This document shows, piece after piece, positions 38,301-49,705 of a stretch of 64,000 nt of DNA. The stretch is from the NCBI GenBank assembly GCA_013398275.1, contig VZSE01001826.1, forward strand, positions 124,001-188,000, in the 5' to 3' direction. How positions within the stretch are numbered: position 1 is the stretch's first letter; each line of letters begins with the position of its first letter. Origin of the DNA: Promerops cafer (lineage: Eukaryota > Chordata > Aves > Passeriformes > Nectariniidae). Under the pieces are notes generated by a model. It did not search any database. It saw only the letters and a program-made list of their open reading frames with translations, and was not told the DNA's origin. The translations under genes were made by a program, and so were the position numbers.

Positions 38301-41300
38301 AGTTTTTAGCTTCATATTTCATGTGCAGGATCATCCTCAAGGCTACCTGAGTTCAAGCAAAAACATTATGAACCCCACCAAGACCACCTTCTATGGTCTA
38401 TTAATGACCTTGCAGGAACACAGGAAAATGGCAGTCGACACATTATGCATCTGTACAGCTGATTTTTTTTTTTCCTTGGCATTCTCCCTGAACTGTTGCT
38501 TTTTTCTAGAATGGTTTGTGTTAAAGCACTGGGCTGATGCTCTTTTGTTTACCAGTAACCAGCTACTGTTTAAAAACAAGGATCTCCATTGTCAGCACCA
38601 ATGAATGACGGGAGCATCAGCCATGAAAACACTTTGGAATTCTGAAGAGCTAAAAGACCTGAGAGTCAGAGGCTTGAGCAGGACTGAAATCAGACTGACA
38701 CAACACAGATATCTGGCTGAGCTTAAAATAGACTTGGCAGAAGTCAGCCTGGACTAGCAGTCGATCTGTGAGCATACTGACCACCCAGAATGTGTCCAAG
38801 CACTCCCTACCCCTCCACCAAAACAAAAAGCTCTCCCACTTCCAATCAGGAAGCCTTGGAAATGCAGGATGAGAGAGAAAACTGTAAACTTTGTGCACAC
38901 AGGAAGGGAAGAAAGGAATAGGAAGGAAAACAGCATATCTAAGAAAAATCAGGTAATGCCATTCTAAGAGACTCCTCTCGGGCAAGACCATAACAAAGGC
39001 AGCACCACCATCCCTTCAGAAAATCAGCACGGGAAAACATGCACAGACCCCACGAACAAGAAGCTGAGGGGAGAGAAGCAGAGGGAAGAATGAAAACACC
39101 CATGGGCAGCCACTAAACATAGCCCAGGGTGGTTGTTTTCCTTGCAGTGAAAGGGGGGTGGCTGTTATCTTTTCCTAAATGAGCCTATAGCTGGTAGCTG
39201 CTGGTAACTCTTTTGAGATATATAAACATTTTTCTCTGGGGCTTAATTACCACAAAGGATGCCAACCGATTTGACAAGTCAATTTTTCTCTCAAATAAAA
39301 AAAAAAACACACCAAAAAACCACCTGAAAAATCTCATTGTCTACCAATGCAGAGCTTAAAAAACAGCCCAAACATCCAAGGGATAAATATTAGGTATTTT
39401 CAATACAAAGCAATAAGCAATTGTTACCATTTCCCATAACCGAGCTCCTAAAACATAGAAGTTCCGGACTGAAATCTAAGTAAATGTACATCTAGTTTGC
39501 AATTTTTTAAATGGCTGTACATTTCAAACGCCAGAAAAAGCAGGCTGCAGATAGCTGTTTATTACAAATGACTTCCACCTCCTCCACAGCCCTCAAAGGC
39601 AAACTATAAAGCTGTGTGCAAAGCCAGACAATCTGGGCACCCAGCCATAAACCATCACTGCTGCAGCACAGATAACTGTTCTCGCTCTCAGCCATCCTTG
39701 GCTGCAAACCCACGGGGAAGAGCTCCAGAAACCAGACCTCGGGACCGTCAGGGCTTCTAATATTTTATGAACTTGAATTACAACTACGTTCAAGACCTCA
39801 GTGCTGAAAAATTACAGCGCTGATTCACACCCAGGGGTGAGACCAAAACTCACTCAGATTTGCCTGGTACGCTGAACCTTGAGATGCAAGAACAGCCAGT
39901 TATTTTACAGCTGCCTTCAGTGACAAAAGCCTTTTTATTGGGAGGAAGAGAGAGACATGCTACTCTTCAAAAAACAGACAAAAGAATCAGATGCATATTT
40001 TAGAGTAGTGCTGCATTTTCCACCATCTTTGACACGACCTCAAAGAGCACAGTGACTGTTCTGTGCAAGAACAGGCAGTTTGCTTATGATCAAATCCAGA
40101 CATTTTTACCTTGGGCGGGAGAATTTAAAACGTGTTAGTGACAAGGTAGGAAGATGCACAAATGAAGTTTCAGAAAACACAGTAGTAACTGTATTTGGAA
40201 CCCACAGTGAAGTTAACCATGATTAAGTAATGATAAAATAAGCCTAAGTACATCCACTTCTGGCATTTAAGATGTACAACTTAGCCACGCTTTTGGTTGA
40301 CAATTTTCCTAACTAGCACAGATTCCTAAAGGGAGATCAAATAATACTTTGATTCCTCTGCTTTGATACATTAAAAATAACCATCTTTAATTTTACCAAT
40401 AGCATTTGCCAGTGAAGAGACGGCACAGAGCACATAGATCATTTAGTAATGCAATTTACTGTCACTTCTAGATCATCTCCCCATTCAATAAAGTATACTT
40501 CTCTTCTAAACCCTATTTGCCCTGGCTGATATCTTCATAATACAGCTGAAAACCTCAAGCCATTATCACTAGAAGGCATCAGCTGATCCTAAATTGGCTA
40601 GACTGCAGCGTCACAGGCATTTAAGAGGTTTCCTTATCATTCATCTTTAATACTGAGGGATCGACACACTCCTACCTGCAGCTTCTAGGCCAAGGGGAAA
40701 CCTTCTAATGGTATTACCATTATCTTGTAATCTGAATTTTAAACAATTAAAACAATAGCACTTTTGTGTTGCAGGTCTCTGCTGTAACCAAAGATTATAC
40801 ATTTTTCATCAGTTGTCATGTTCAAAGTCTTAAATAAAGCAATGATTTTTTAAAAAAAGCAAAAATATGCACTCTGCATTGAAGCTACTGAACCTTCAAA
40901 GAGAAGCAGCACTGTAACAAGGCACTTAAATTTAAATCATCATGAGAGACCATTTGGTTTACTCAGGAAAGGTTTGGTCATTTTATTTTAAATCTGTAGT
41001 TCTTTCAGTCAATACGATCTGGCAATTCTTTCCAAATGAAAGCCTCTTTTTACTGAAGCAGGGGATGGCTCCACCCCTGACCTCCTCCTTCAGCTTGTTT
41101 TGGAAAGGGGCCAGATGACAGCATTTGGAAAAGCGCATGTTTATCTCGGCGAGGCCAGCTGCTAAGTTAACATATTACCCGTTCCCACATCCCCCGCTCT
41201 TGGTTAAGTCTTCACAGCTAAAACTGAAAGTAAACGCTGCCACTGGGCTTTTAATAAATGTAACACGAAAGAGAAAAGGAGTCTCCATGGCATGGAGCAT

Positions 41301-44300
41301 CTGAACGGGCTGCACAAGTATAGGTCATTTTGAGTGAACAGCAGGCAGTAACTCTGTCAATAAAATTCCTGGCCTTTCTGCATGAAGTGAATGAAAAACT
41401 GAAAAATAAGTGGGTTTATTTCTAGACTAATTTAAAGCTATGCTTTCCATAGGACTGCCACTCAGCAACAGTTTGCTCCACTACACAACATTATAAGCCC
41501 CTGCTTGACAAAACCTTTCACTTTATCTAGTTTTATTGTAAATCCATACTTGGCAAGGGATGGAACATGGGAGCTTTGAGAACTTCAGCAAAGAATCTTC
41601 AGATTAAAAGTAGTCTTATGCCTAATTATTTTTCCTCATTTTAAGGAAATTCCATCTCATTATTTTCAAAGTCTTAAAAACCTCTTTCAGGCAAAAAGAG
41701 TACGGAATTACCTTACTTCCCTCAAATATCAGTGAAAGATCTCAACTTATCAAAAGCAGAATGTGTTATCTTATCACAAAAGACAAATCCTGGAAAAGAA
41801 ACCAGAAATTAAGGCGGAGGTGGGGTTTTCATTGATCCCAGCAAGGTCCAGCAGGCTTTGCAAGGGGTAAACCCATCCACTCACAGGTGATCAGAGACAG
41901 ATTTTGGAGGAAGCCAAGATGCCATGGCTGAGGGTGAACCTCCAGGTCCCCAAATAGTTTTTAGCCCAAGGGCAGTGTCCCAGAGCAAACTCCACTCTGC
42001 TGTGGCCAGCGGGGAAATGGCACAGCCCAAGGCTGCCACAAGGACGTTCCCAGGCACTGGGACTGACGCCCTGCACCACTGACAGCTCCAAAATAATCCA
42101 TGTGCTGGAAAGCTGATGTACAGCACACACAAACCACCCGTGTGTAACACAACAGTTCTTAGTCTGATGGATACCCAGACTTAATTCTGTCAATACAAGA
42201 ATCCACACATAGAAAGGAACATTAATATATCCTAAATATATCCTGCTGCAATCCCGAAGAGCTCTCAATAAAAAGGTTTGTCTGTCTTGTTTCTTTCATT
42301 GCTACAAACAAAACCTTTAGATAAAAGTACAAAATATTGCCTAAAATACAGCTCCTACTAATACCCATCCCTCCTGCCCTGGAGCAAGTCCTGGCTGCAG
42401 CTGTTTTCCCTGTGGCAGCACCTGTTCTCCGGGGGCTGGGCTGTAATGAACCTTCCTCATCTCAGGAAGCCAGGCAGATCACTTCCAGTCAGAAATGATC
42501 CGTTCCCCTTTGAAGATAAGGACAAAGCCACACAAGGCATTATTGCACTACTGCTGGTGCCCTTAAGCACTCATTTTCCTTTAAAAAAGTTCAAATTAAT
42601 CTGATTTACTACAGCTTTTTTTTCCCCACAGACTGAGTCCCGGGCTCGGAAGCAGCCAGGTTAGGTTATCCACCAGCCGGGCTTCTGCAATCTCACCCAA
42701 AAAGCACCACAGTGCTACCCAGGGCAGACCGAGCTTCCAGAGGCTGGAGCAGTTTCCTCACTGGGGTATCCAGGGCTGACACTGAAGCTTTCACGTTCTG
42801 GAAAGAATTCCAGAAACCAGAGCAGGGACGCCAGCGCATCCGGGGGCTGTTCCTCAGCACACCATTTTGAGCTCACAAGTAACACACAGGAGCAGCCAGC
42901 CAGACTGGAATCCCAGGGATTCCTGAACCCGAGGAATCGCGGCTGTGGAAAACTCTGATGTGCTAAGCACAGGTTGCACCCACTGCATGTCACCTCCTAT
43001 TTCCTTGGAAAACACCAGGGGAAGCAGTGAGAACCCGTGTGTACCTTCCCACTACCTTCTCGAAATTATTATTTTAAAAAATGTAATATCCGAGAGGAAA
43101 CTCCATTTAAATTCTCAGTCGTCGGGGAATCAAAAAAAAAAAAAAACAAAACCCCACCCACCGCAGGGAACGAGGGCAGGATTTGGAAGCCATGCCTCGC
43201 TCTCCCAGCGCATCCAGCAGCAGTGCAGATGTTCTCCTGCTCCTCCGCTCTGGCATTGTCCTCAGGTCCACAGCACCACCGACACCCACCTGATTTAAAG
43301 CTCTGCACCATCGGCCAGCCCACTAACAGCGGGATTTATTGGAATTTTAATTACCTTAACCGGCCTAATGTCCACAGCAAATTTCTGTACATAAATTAGC
43401 ATAATTCGCCAGATACATACATATGCAAACGAGAGGGAAAAATATGCAACAGACACGGGTATGACGTCCCAAACATTATTTCTAAATTTAAACTGGCTGT
43501 TAGAATAATTGAATAAATCTCTCCTCGCAGATACACTCGAGTTGTAGCAGAAAATAAACTAGCCACAAAGACCTGCAGTATTATTTTTAATGGGAAAAGA
43601 GGGGGGAAAACCCAGTTGAGTTCAATAAATCCCATAATTGAACCTTCAACTAATTACATATTAAGAAGATTAACCTTTGACACAAACTTGTGATACAAAC
43701 AAAGAAGCCTCGAACAATTAATAAACTTCCAGTGTTTCAAGATTTCTCAGGTTAACAACTGAGCCCTCCCCATTTTCCTCCCCTTCTGTGTCGCAGTTAA
43801 AGGAATAAACTCTGTTTAATATTCTCTCTCCCCCTGGACATTCCAGGTTTAGACGAGGCTCTCTCTGTGACTACTCAGGAGAAAATTACTGCGGATCCTC
43901 ACAATCTCACTACGCGGGGGGAAAAGAGGAAAAATAACCCAAAGCTAGATATTTTAACTTTTAAGAGAAAGCAGCCATGAAGGACAAAGCTGGAGCTCAT
44001 GTGCTCGCCCACAGGGCAGCACTGCTGGCCATGCCCACAATTTTCCAGCCCTGGGATCATTTCCAGCCCGCTCTGCGATAATTTTCACACGTGTAAGTTC
44101 TAAAGCAAGAGCACACGGTCATGCCTTGCAGCAGAAGCTGCCTTCATGTCATGTCTGAGTGGCACAACATGCTCACAAATGGCATTTTCTGCTCACTGTT
44201 CGGGGCGAAACCGCGATTCCGGACAGAGAAAAAATACGGAATTAATTCTACCATTAAAAAAAAAATCTGGAGGTTGTTCATACTTTAAAAAAATCGTATA

Positions 44301-44479
44301 AAAATAAAATGGATTTTGAAATGTTTTGGGGTGTTTCTTGCTTCGCTTACTAAGAAGCAGTTTAAAAATAATAATCTAGTTTAAACTTGTGAAAAAGGAG
44401 GAATGCACCGGCTTTGCAGGTCTCTTCCCTGATAACTTCTACCTTGCCCGGATTAAGAGAGGCTCTTACCCCTTCTTAC

Positions 44480-44530
44480 CTTTTAGTCTTTTCTTTATGG
44501 GGCTCTTTGGCAGCTTTCGATTCAGTCTTG
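44480..44530 (-). other. TNRC6C: TNRC6C 5' exon, frame-compatible (5' UTR or coding)
   Basis: A 51-nt exon inferred on the minus strand from a strong acceptor (TGTTTCCTTACAG) at 44531 and a near-consensus donor (AAAAG then GTAAGAAG) at 44479. In the frame of the next exon it reads one base, 16 codons KTESKAAKEPHKEKTK, then AG, which with the first G of exon 25481-25580 makes Arg, giving ...EKTKREKEQE. It contains no ATG and no in-frame stop. Its Lys/Glu composition matches the following coding exon, which suggests that it is translated in a longer isoform; I could not find an upstream ATG exon, and the CpG island next to it has an unresolved gap. It could equally be 5' UTR in the isoform starting at 25543. 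It lies only about 0.8 kb inside the CpG island. Confidence 0.65.
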
Positions 44531-45239
44531 CTGTAAGGAAACAAGTAAGTATTTTGTCTACCGTGTAGGGGTCTTTCTGACGTGTTCCTTTCTTATTTTT
44601 AATGCTTTTTTTTTTTAATTTTTTTTGTAAGTGTACCCGTAATTTCACGAATATGAATACCAAAAAAATCTCACACGGCCAAAAAAATTAAGTTTTTTGT
44701 TGTTGTTGTTGTCGTCGTTTGCTTACCCCCCTCAGGGAAAAAAAAAAAAGTCTGCCACACAGGAGATGAAAAAAACCCAATAGATCAACAGGAAAACACT
44801 ATCCAAGTAGAAAAGCAAAGAGCTTCAGTGTTATCCAGCCCAGAGGAGAAGTGCAGCAAAAGCAGGTCCAATCCCAAAACAAGCTTTTGATTTCCAGTGA
44901 AGCAAAAAAAAAAAAGAAAAAAAAAGAAGAAAAAACCAACAAAAAATAACCAAGACCAAGAAACCAAGACAAAATACACGTTCAAGTCCCCAGCTAAATC
45001 TTTGCACGAGTGTGTCTTAAATACAAGTTTGCTTTTATGTGTTGCAGCAAAACCCACGAAAAGCCAGGATTTGGAGTTGATCGGGATGAGTTCTCGCGTG
45101 TGTGTCTTGATGGGTTCTCAGTCCACATGGAGGAGCATCTGAGGGTTTTTCAAAAAGTGCAAATCAAAAAAGAGAAACTGGGATCCAGAAAAGAGTTTTA
45201 AGATGGATCCCCCCTTCAAAACAAAAGGGAGGAGGGGGA

Positions 45240-46030
45240 AAAAGAAATAAAACACCACCGCGGAGGCACGGGGGGATGCGGAGTCTCACATGGGGCTGCG
45301 GGCAGGAGGAGGATCCCGCCGGGAGGTCCGGGGGGGCGGAGGATCCAGCGGTGTCTCTGCGAGGGGAGGAGGGTCCGCGGCTCCGCAGGGACCCCGCGGG
45401 CGATCCGGGGCGGGAGGAGGATCCAGCAGCCGCTCCCGCAGGAAGGAGCGAGCGCGGGGAGGGGATCCGGGGAGGAGGATCCAGCAAAGTCTTTCACGGA
45501 GGGAGGAGGGAGCGGGGAAACCCGACAGTCTGTGTGCCTGGCTCGCAGCAGGATCCGCGGGCAGGCGGGGGGGGATCCCGCGGCTCTCTCCGTGTCCTCC
45601 GCAGGGATCCGGCAGGGACCCGGGTGGGCGGCGGGGAGCGGGGCAGCCGAGGCCGCGGCGTGTCCCCGGGGAGCCGCAGCAGCGCCTCGGGCAGGGTCGG
45701 TCGGTGCTCCGGGGTGCTGAGGGGGAGGGGGGGGACGCAGCGCCGCTCGCCGTCTCTCCCGCNNNNNNNNNNNNNNNNNNNNNNNNNNNNNNNNNNNNNN
45801 NNNNNNNNNNNNNNNNNNNNNNNNNNNNNNNNNNNNNNNNNNNNNNNNNNNNNNNNNNNNNNNNNNNNNNNNNNNNNNNNNNNNNNNNNNNNNNNNNNNN
45901 NNNNNNNNNNNNNNNNNNNNNNNNNNNNNNNNNNNNNNNNNNNNNNNNNNNNNNNNNNNNNNNNNGGGGGACGGGGAGGGCTGTGCCCCCCCCAGCGCAG
46001 AGGGGTACGGGGGGGTCACCCCCACCTGGG
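45240..46030 (-). promoter_or_regulatory. TNRC6C: CpG-island promoter and presumed first exon of TNRC6C
   Basis: Very GC-rich, CpG-dense DNA with repeated GGATCC/GGAGGAGGATCC motifs and GC-box-like GGGGCGG near 45334. It sits immediately upstream of the 51-nt TNRC6C exon and is the obvious promoter for a broadly expressed gene. A possible first-exon donor is minus-strand CCCAT then GTGAGA at 45289, but it is weak and other sites may be hidden in the N run at 45763-45965. Long open frames on both strands run through it and across the gap; they follow from the GC content and have no recognisable protein. The transcription start site cannot be fixed from the sequence. Confidence 0.7.
45763..45965. 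other. Assembly gap, 203 N
   Basis: An unbroken run of 203 N inside the most GC-rich part of the window, within the CpG island. It may conceal part of the TNRC6C first exon or its promoter. GC-rich drop-out of this kind is common in short-read bird assemblies; the true length is unknown. Confidence 0.98.
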
Positions 46031-46690
46031 CTGATGGGTGTCGGTGCTTTCACACACACACAACCCCCCGTGCCAACGGCAGGGGCGAACGGCAATTCAC
46101 CCCTCCCTCGCACACCCCCCCCGGGGGGGGGGGGAGAGGGCGGGAGGGATGTGTCNGTGCCAACGGCAGGGGCGAACGGCAATTCACCCCTCCCTCGCAC
46201 ACCCCCCCGGGTGGGGGGAGAGAGGGCGAGAGGGATGTGTCCCCCCAAAGGGCTGAAGAGGGGCTGTGTCCCCCCGGAAGGGGTGCAAAAGGGCTTCACA
46301 TGCACGCACACACCCGGGCATATGGGCGTCGGAGCATTCACCCTGCCGTCGCTGGGGAGCTGGGGGGGGCGATGGGAGAGCTGTGCCCCCCCACCCCGAG
46401 CGGTACAGAGGGGCTTCACCCCCACGCCCGGGCAAATGGGTGTCGGTGCATTCACACACACACACAGACACACACACACACTCTCACACACCGGGCAAAC
46501 GGCATTAGGTGCATTCACCCCTTCCTCACAACCCCTGGGGCCGGGGGTGGCAGGAGAGCTGCACCCCCCCAAAGGGGTATAAAGGGGTGCAGAGAGGCTC
46601 CCCCCCCACCCCGTGCAAATGGGGGTCGGTGCCTTCACCCCTCCTCACAGACCCGCCTGGGTTGGGACTCTGCGGGGGTTGCTCCAGGGG
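45966..46690. repeat. Complex GC-rich tandem repeat upstream of the TNRC6C promoter
   Basis: Recurring modules: GCAAATGGGTGTCGGTGCAT-like followed by TTCAC (near 46031, 46321, 46436, 46617; variant with AACGGCATTAGGTGCATTCA near 46498), CACAC runs, CCTCAC/CCTCGCACACCC, GGGG, and GAGCTGTGCCCCCCC then GTACAGAGGGGCTTCACCCC. Spacing is roughly 90-180 bp with internal (CA)n at 46042-46063 and 46452-46492. All open frames here are products of the repeat. An N at 46156 is flanked by an 86-bp near-duplicate. Confidence 0.85.
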
Positions 46691-49627
46691 TGGAAAGGGG
46701 GGGTTAAACACATTTCTGCTGCTCCCCGAGTTGCCAAGAGCCCCCTCTCTTTCTGACAGCATCCCTCGCCTTAAGCATCCACCCCTCTGGATTCATCCCC
46801 ACCCTGGCACGTGCAGCGTGCACGGCTGCGCGTGTCCGAGCGCACCCAGCCAGGTGTACGCGTGCACAGAGGTGTGAGCACACACCTGCAGGGACACACC
46901 CGGGTAACGCTCCCGGGGCATCCACGGAAATGGCCCAGCCCTCCAGGACACCTTCCCACACAGCCCTGCTGGGCTCCTGGCCATCCGAGGGGATCCCTGT
47001 CCTGCCCAGGTGCCTCCAAAAACAATTGCGGTATTTTAAATGCACCCGTGGCTGGGCAAGCCCGGGGAGCCGCCGGGAGCTGTGCACGTCGGGGAGGGGA
47101 GATGGAAATGTCACATTTCAGAGCGGTAGTGGTTGACTTGTCCCCCGCAATAACCACATTAACTGTTTCTGTCAGGAGAAAGTCAGGATCTGGTCTCAAA
47201 ATACCACGGGAAGAGTGGAATGCAAAAAATGAGTCATTTTTTGCTAAAAATTGTTGTGTCTGGGTCTTCCAGCAGATCTTCTCCGGTTCTCTCTCTCCTG
47301 TTTCCTCTCCCCCTTCTGCAGCGAACGTTTTGGGAACTGCAAGGAAATCCAGAGGCTGAATCTTTATTTGCTCAGGCCGTTCCACCGAGATCTGAATGGA
47401 GCACGGGTCACAGAGCAGCGCTGTTACTGCTGCCGGTGGGATGGCACCCGCAGCGGGGGATTTGGGGTGAAAGAAGCACAGTCCCAGTGTGATTCCCGTT
47501 GGCATTTGTGATGCCAACCCCAAAGCCATCCTGTGCCAGCCCCTGGGCAAATGACACCAGGAGCCCGGAGCCCCTTGACCACTGGAGGGAGCCCATATTG
47601 TGCCAGAATGCAACAGAAAAACTACGGGGAAGAAAAAAAAATACTAAAATATGAAATATCAGATCATTGTAGTCAGAACAAAGTGTCTTCTCCAGGTCAG
47701 ACCGTGATCTATAGCAATGCAAAATGTTATAAAAATCAGATTTAAATGTCCCATTGTACTTCATCAGCACAAAGAAGAGAAAGAATTATTAAGAACAAGG
47801 CTGTTTCCCCCTCCCCCCCCATATTTTGAATGTCAGTCTGGCACCTTTCACGGGGAGAGAATTCATATGCCAGGATGGTGGCAGACCTGGCTTGGAGGGA
47901 AAATGCCCTTGTGTCATCCCAAGGGCCAGCTCAGCTTTCCCTCACTCTCCTTACTTAAATGTAGGTCAGCACCTATAGACTCCTTCCCAACCCGCCCCCG
48001 AGCTGCAGCAGCTCACCACTGCTGCTTTCCAAGGAGATTTTGCTCTCCTGATAAGCCAGCCACTCCAGAGAGGCAGAACAGAAGCAGCCTCATGCCATGC
48101 CTATGGCACAAGGTCCTACCTCACCTACAGGAGGCTGCCCTGCACCAAAAACTCTGCTTGGCAATTGTGCCAAGGAATGTTCCTGGTTCCCTAAATTACG
48201 TCTTGTGAACGTTGAAATATTTGTAATTCAAAACACACTTTTAACACACAAATATTTCTGGCTTCGCAGAGCGATGCCAAGTTGCTGGAGACCCTGAAAT
48301 GTCAAAATGGAATAAAACTGAAAGTGATTTGTGTACTAATCTGTTTTCTTGGCCCTGGAGAAATTACCATCAAAAGCATGATATAACCACAGCCCCACAG
48401 ACACAGAGAGCCTGTTGTGTTTGACACCCCTGTACTAAAATACTATCCTTAATGGATAAAAACACATTCTGGTAAACTTTTCCTCTCTTACCTGAGCTCT
48501 TTTACCATTGAATACAGGGCTTTGTCCAATGTAATTTTGATTTTTTCCCCCCTACTTTGGTCTCCCACTGGGGTTTTGCCCTCTCACTCTCCTGGTTGTT
48601 CTCCTTGGGGGCTCGCACAGATCCGGGCGCGTTTGCCCCTCCAGCACCATGAGCTGAGGCTCTGTAGCAGCTGGTGGCTGCTGTCACCACGCATGGTACA
48701 TCTGTCCCCTAATTGCCCCTCGGCCTGAACTGACAGGACCCTGGCAGGGCACAGGCTTCTCCTTGAGCTGTGATTTTCCAGAGCTGCTCCAGCACAGGAG
48801 CCATGGCTCCGGGTGGCCACTGCTGCCTTTGAAGGCTCTCCTTCCCCCAGCGCTCAGGTAGTGGCTTTTTGTCACACGTGAGTAAGAACAGATGTGAGCT
48901 GGTGTGAAGGGGAGGAACAGGGACAGATGATGCCAGCAGTTCAGAGCAGGAGGAATTCCACTGCTGCCTTGAGAACCTCCCCTTGCCCAGTCTGCCTGTG
49001 TCTCGGGGAAAGGGCTGTGACCAAAGTGTTCCCAGGGTGCTGCGTGTGTTGGGTGGGTGGCTTTGAGCACAAAGAGCCAGGCACCCACACAGATACAGCG
49101 TTTTCTCTGCTGAGTGACAAAGCCAAGCCAAGCAAAGGTCTTCACACGTTCAGGGCTATCTTGGGGTGGCTCAACCACACCCAGGCAAAATATTCCTCCA
49201 CCGTAGACTTTACACCTTTTGCTTGATTTTGTATCATCCAAAATTGTCACCAAGCACTTCTTGCACTTCTTCCATGGCAATAACACAGAATTAATGTCAA
49301 AGCCCAGCTCAAGCACTGGCCGTGCTCCAGTGACACAACAACCTCATTCCTTAAGGAGAACCTGGTCTCTGATGCTGAGCAGGATTTCCCAGAGCCCACA
49401 CAAAGTGAAGCTACAGCTCCAAGGCTCTCCCTTGTCTGAGGTGACGCTCAGAGGTCAGATGGGCAGGATCCCTCTGGGAAGCCAGGATCCAGGATACCAA
49501 AGGCTCTTCCCAAGTTTTCAAAGGAAAATAGGAACGTGCAAGTCATTTGTATGGAGTCCCTCTGAAGGATGCAAGCACATCCCTCCTGGCCACCCTACCA
49601 CAAATTGTGTCTTTAGGGTGAACACCT
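46691..49627. other. Upstream intergenic sequence, no gene recognised
   Basis: Unique sequence just upstream of the TNRC6C promoter. The segment 47085-47260 contains an AACCACA (Runx-like) motif, GGAATG and TGAGTCA (AP-1/Maf-like), and may be an enhancer; that is inference. Overlapping open frames on both strands (up to 280 codons) show no domain or family resemblance. Confidence 0.6.
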
Positions 49628-49705
49628 AAATAGGATTGTTAAATTGGAAAAGACCTCAAAAGTTTTTGATTCAACCATTAATGAACTGTACTGAACTTAC
49701 ACATC
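49628..49705 (-). mobile_element. CR1 LINE tail
   Basis: Plus strand reads TTGTTAAATTGGAAAAGACC, TCAAAAGTTTTTGATTCAACC, ATTAATGAACTGTACTGAAC, the reverse complement of the same CR1 tail type seen at 53305-53440. Short and diverged. Confidence 0.6.

Larger units (their letters stand above)
25581..44479 (-). other. TNRC6C: TNRC6C intron, 18.9 kb
   Basis: Intron between the 51-nt and 100-nt exons. Contents recognised are CR1 fragments at 27893-28010, 31585-31795 and 35340-35395, a 13-bp triplicate repeat at 30580-30618, and homopolymer tracts (T at 31149-31163, A at 43132-43146). The stretches 25581-27892, 28011-30579, 31796-35339 and 35396-44479 are AT-rich unique DNA without a supportable exon or RNA gene. 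Confidence 0.75.

Noticed and set aside
45276..46638. Long open frames (252-450 codons) on both strands through the CpG island
   Set aside because: They run across 203 N, consist of Pro/Arg/Gly-rich or repeat-derived sequence, and exist on both strands at once; explained by GC content.
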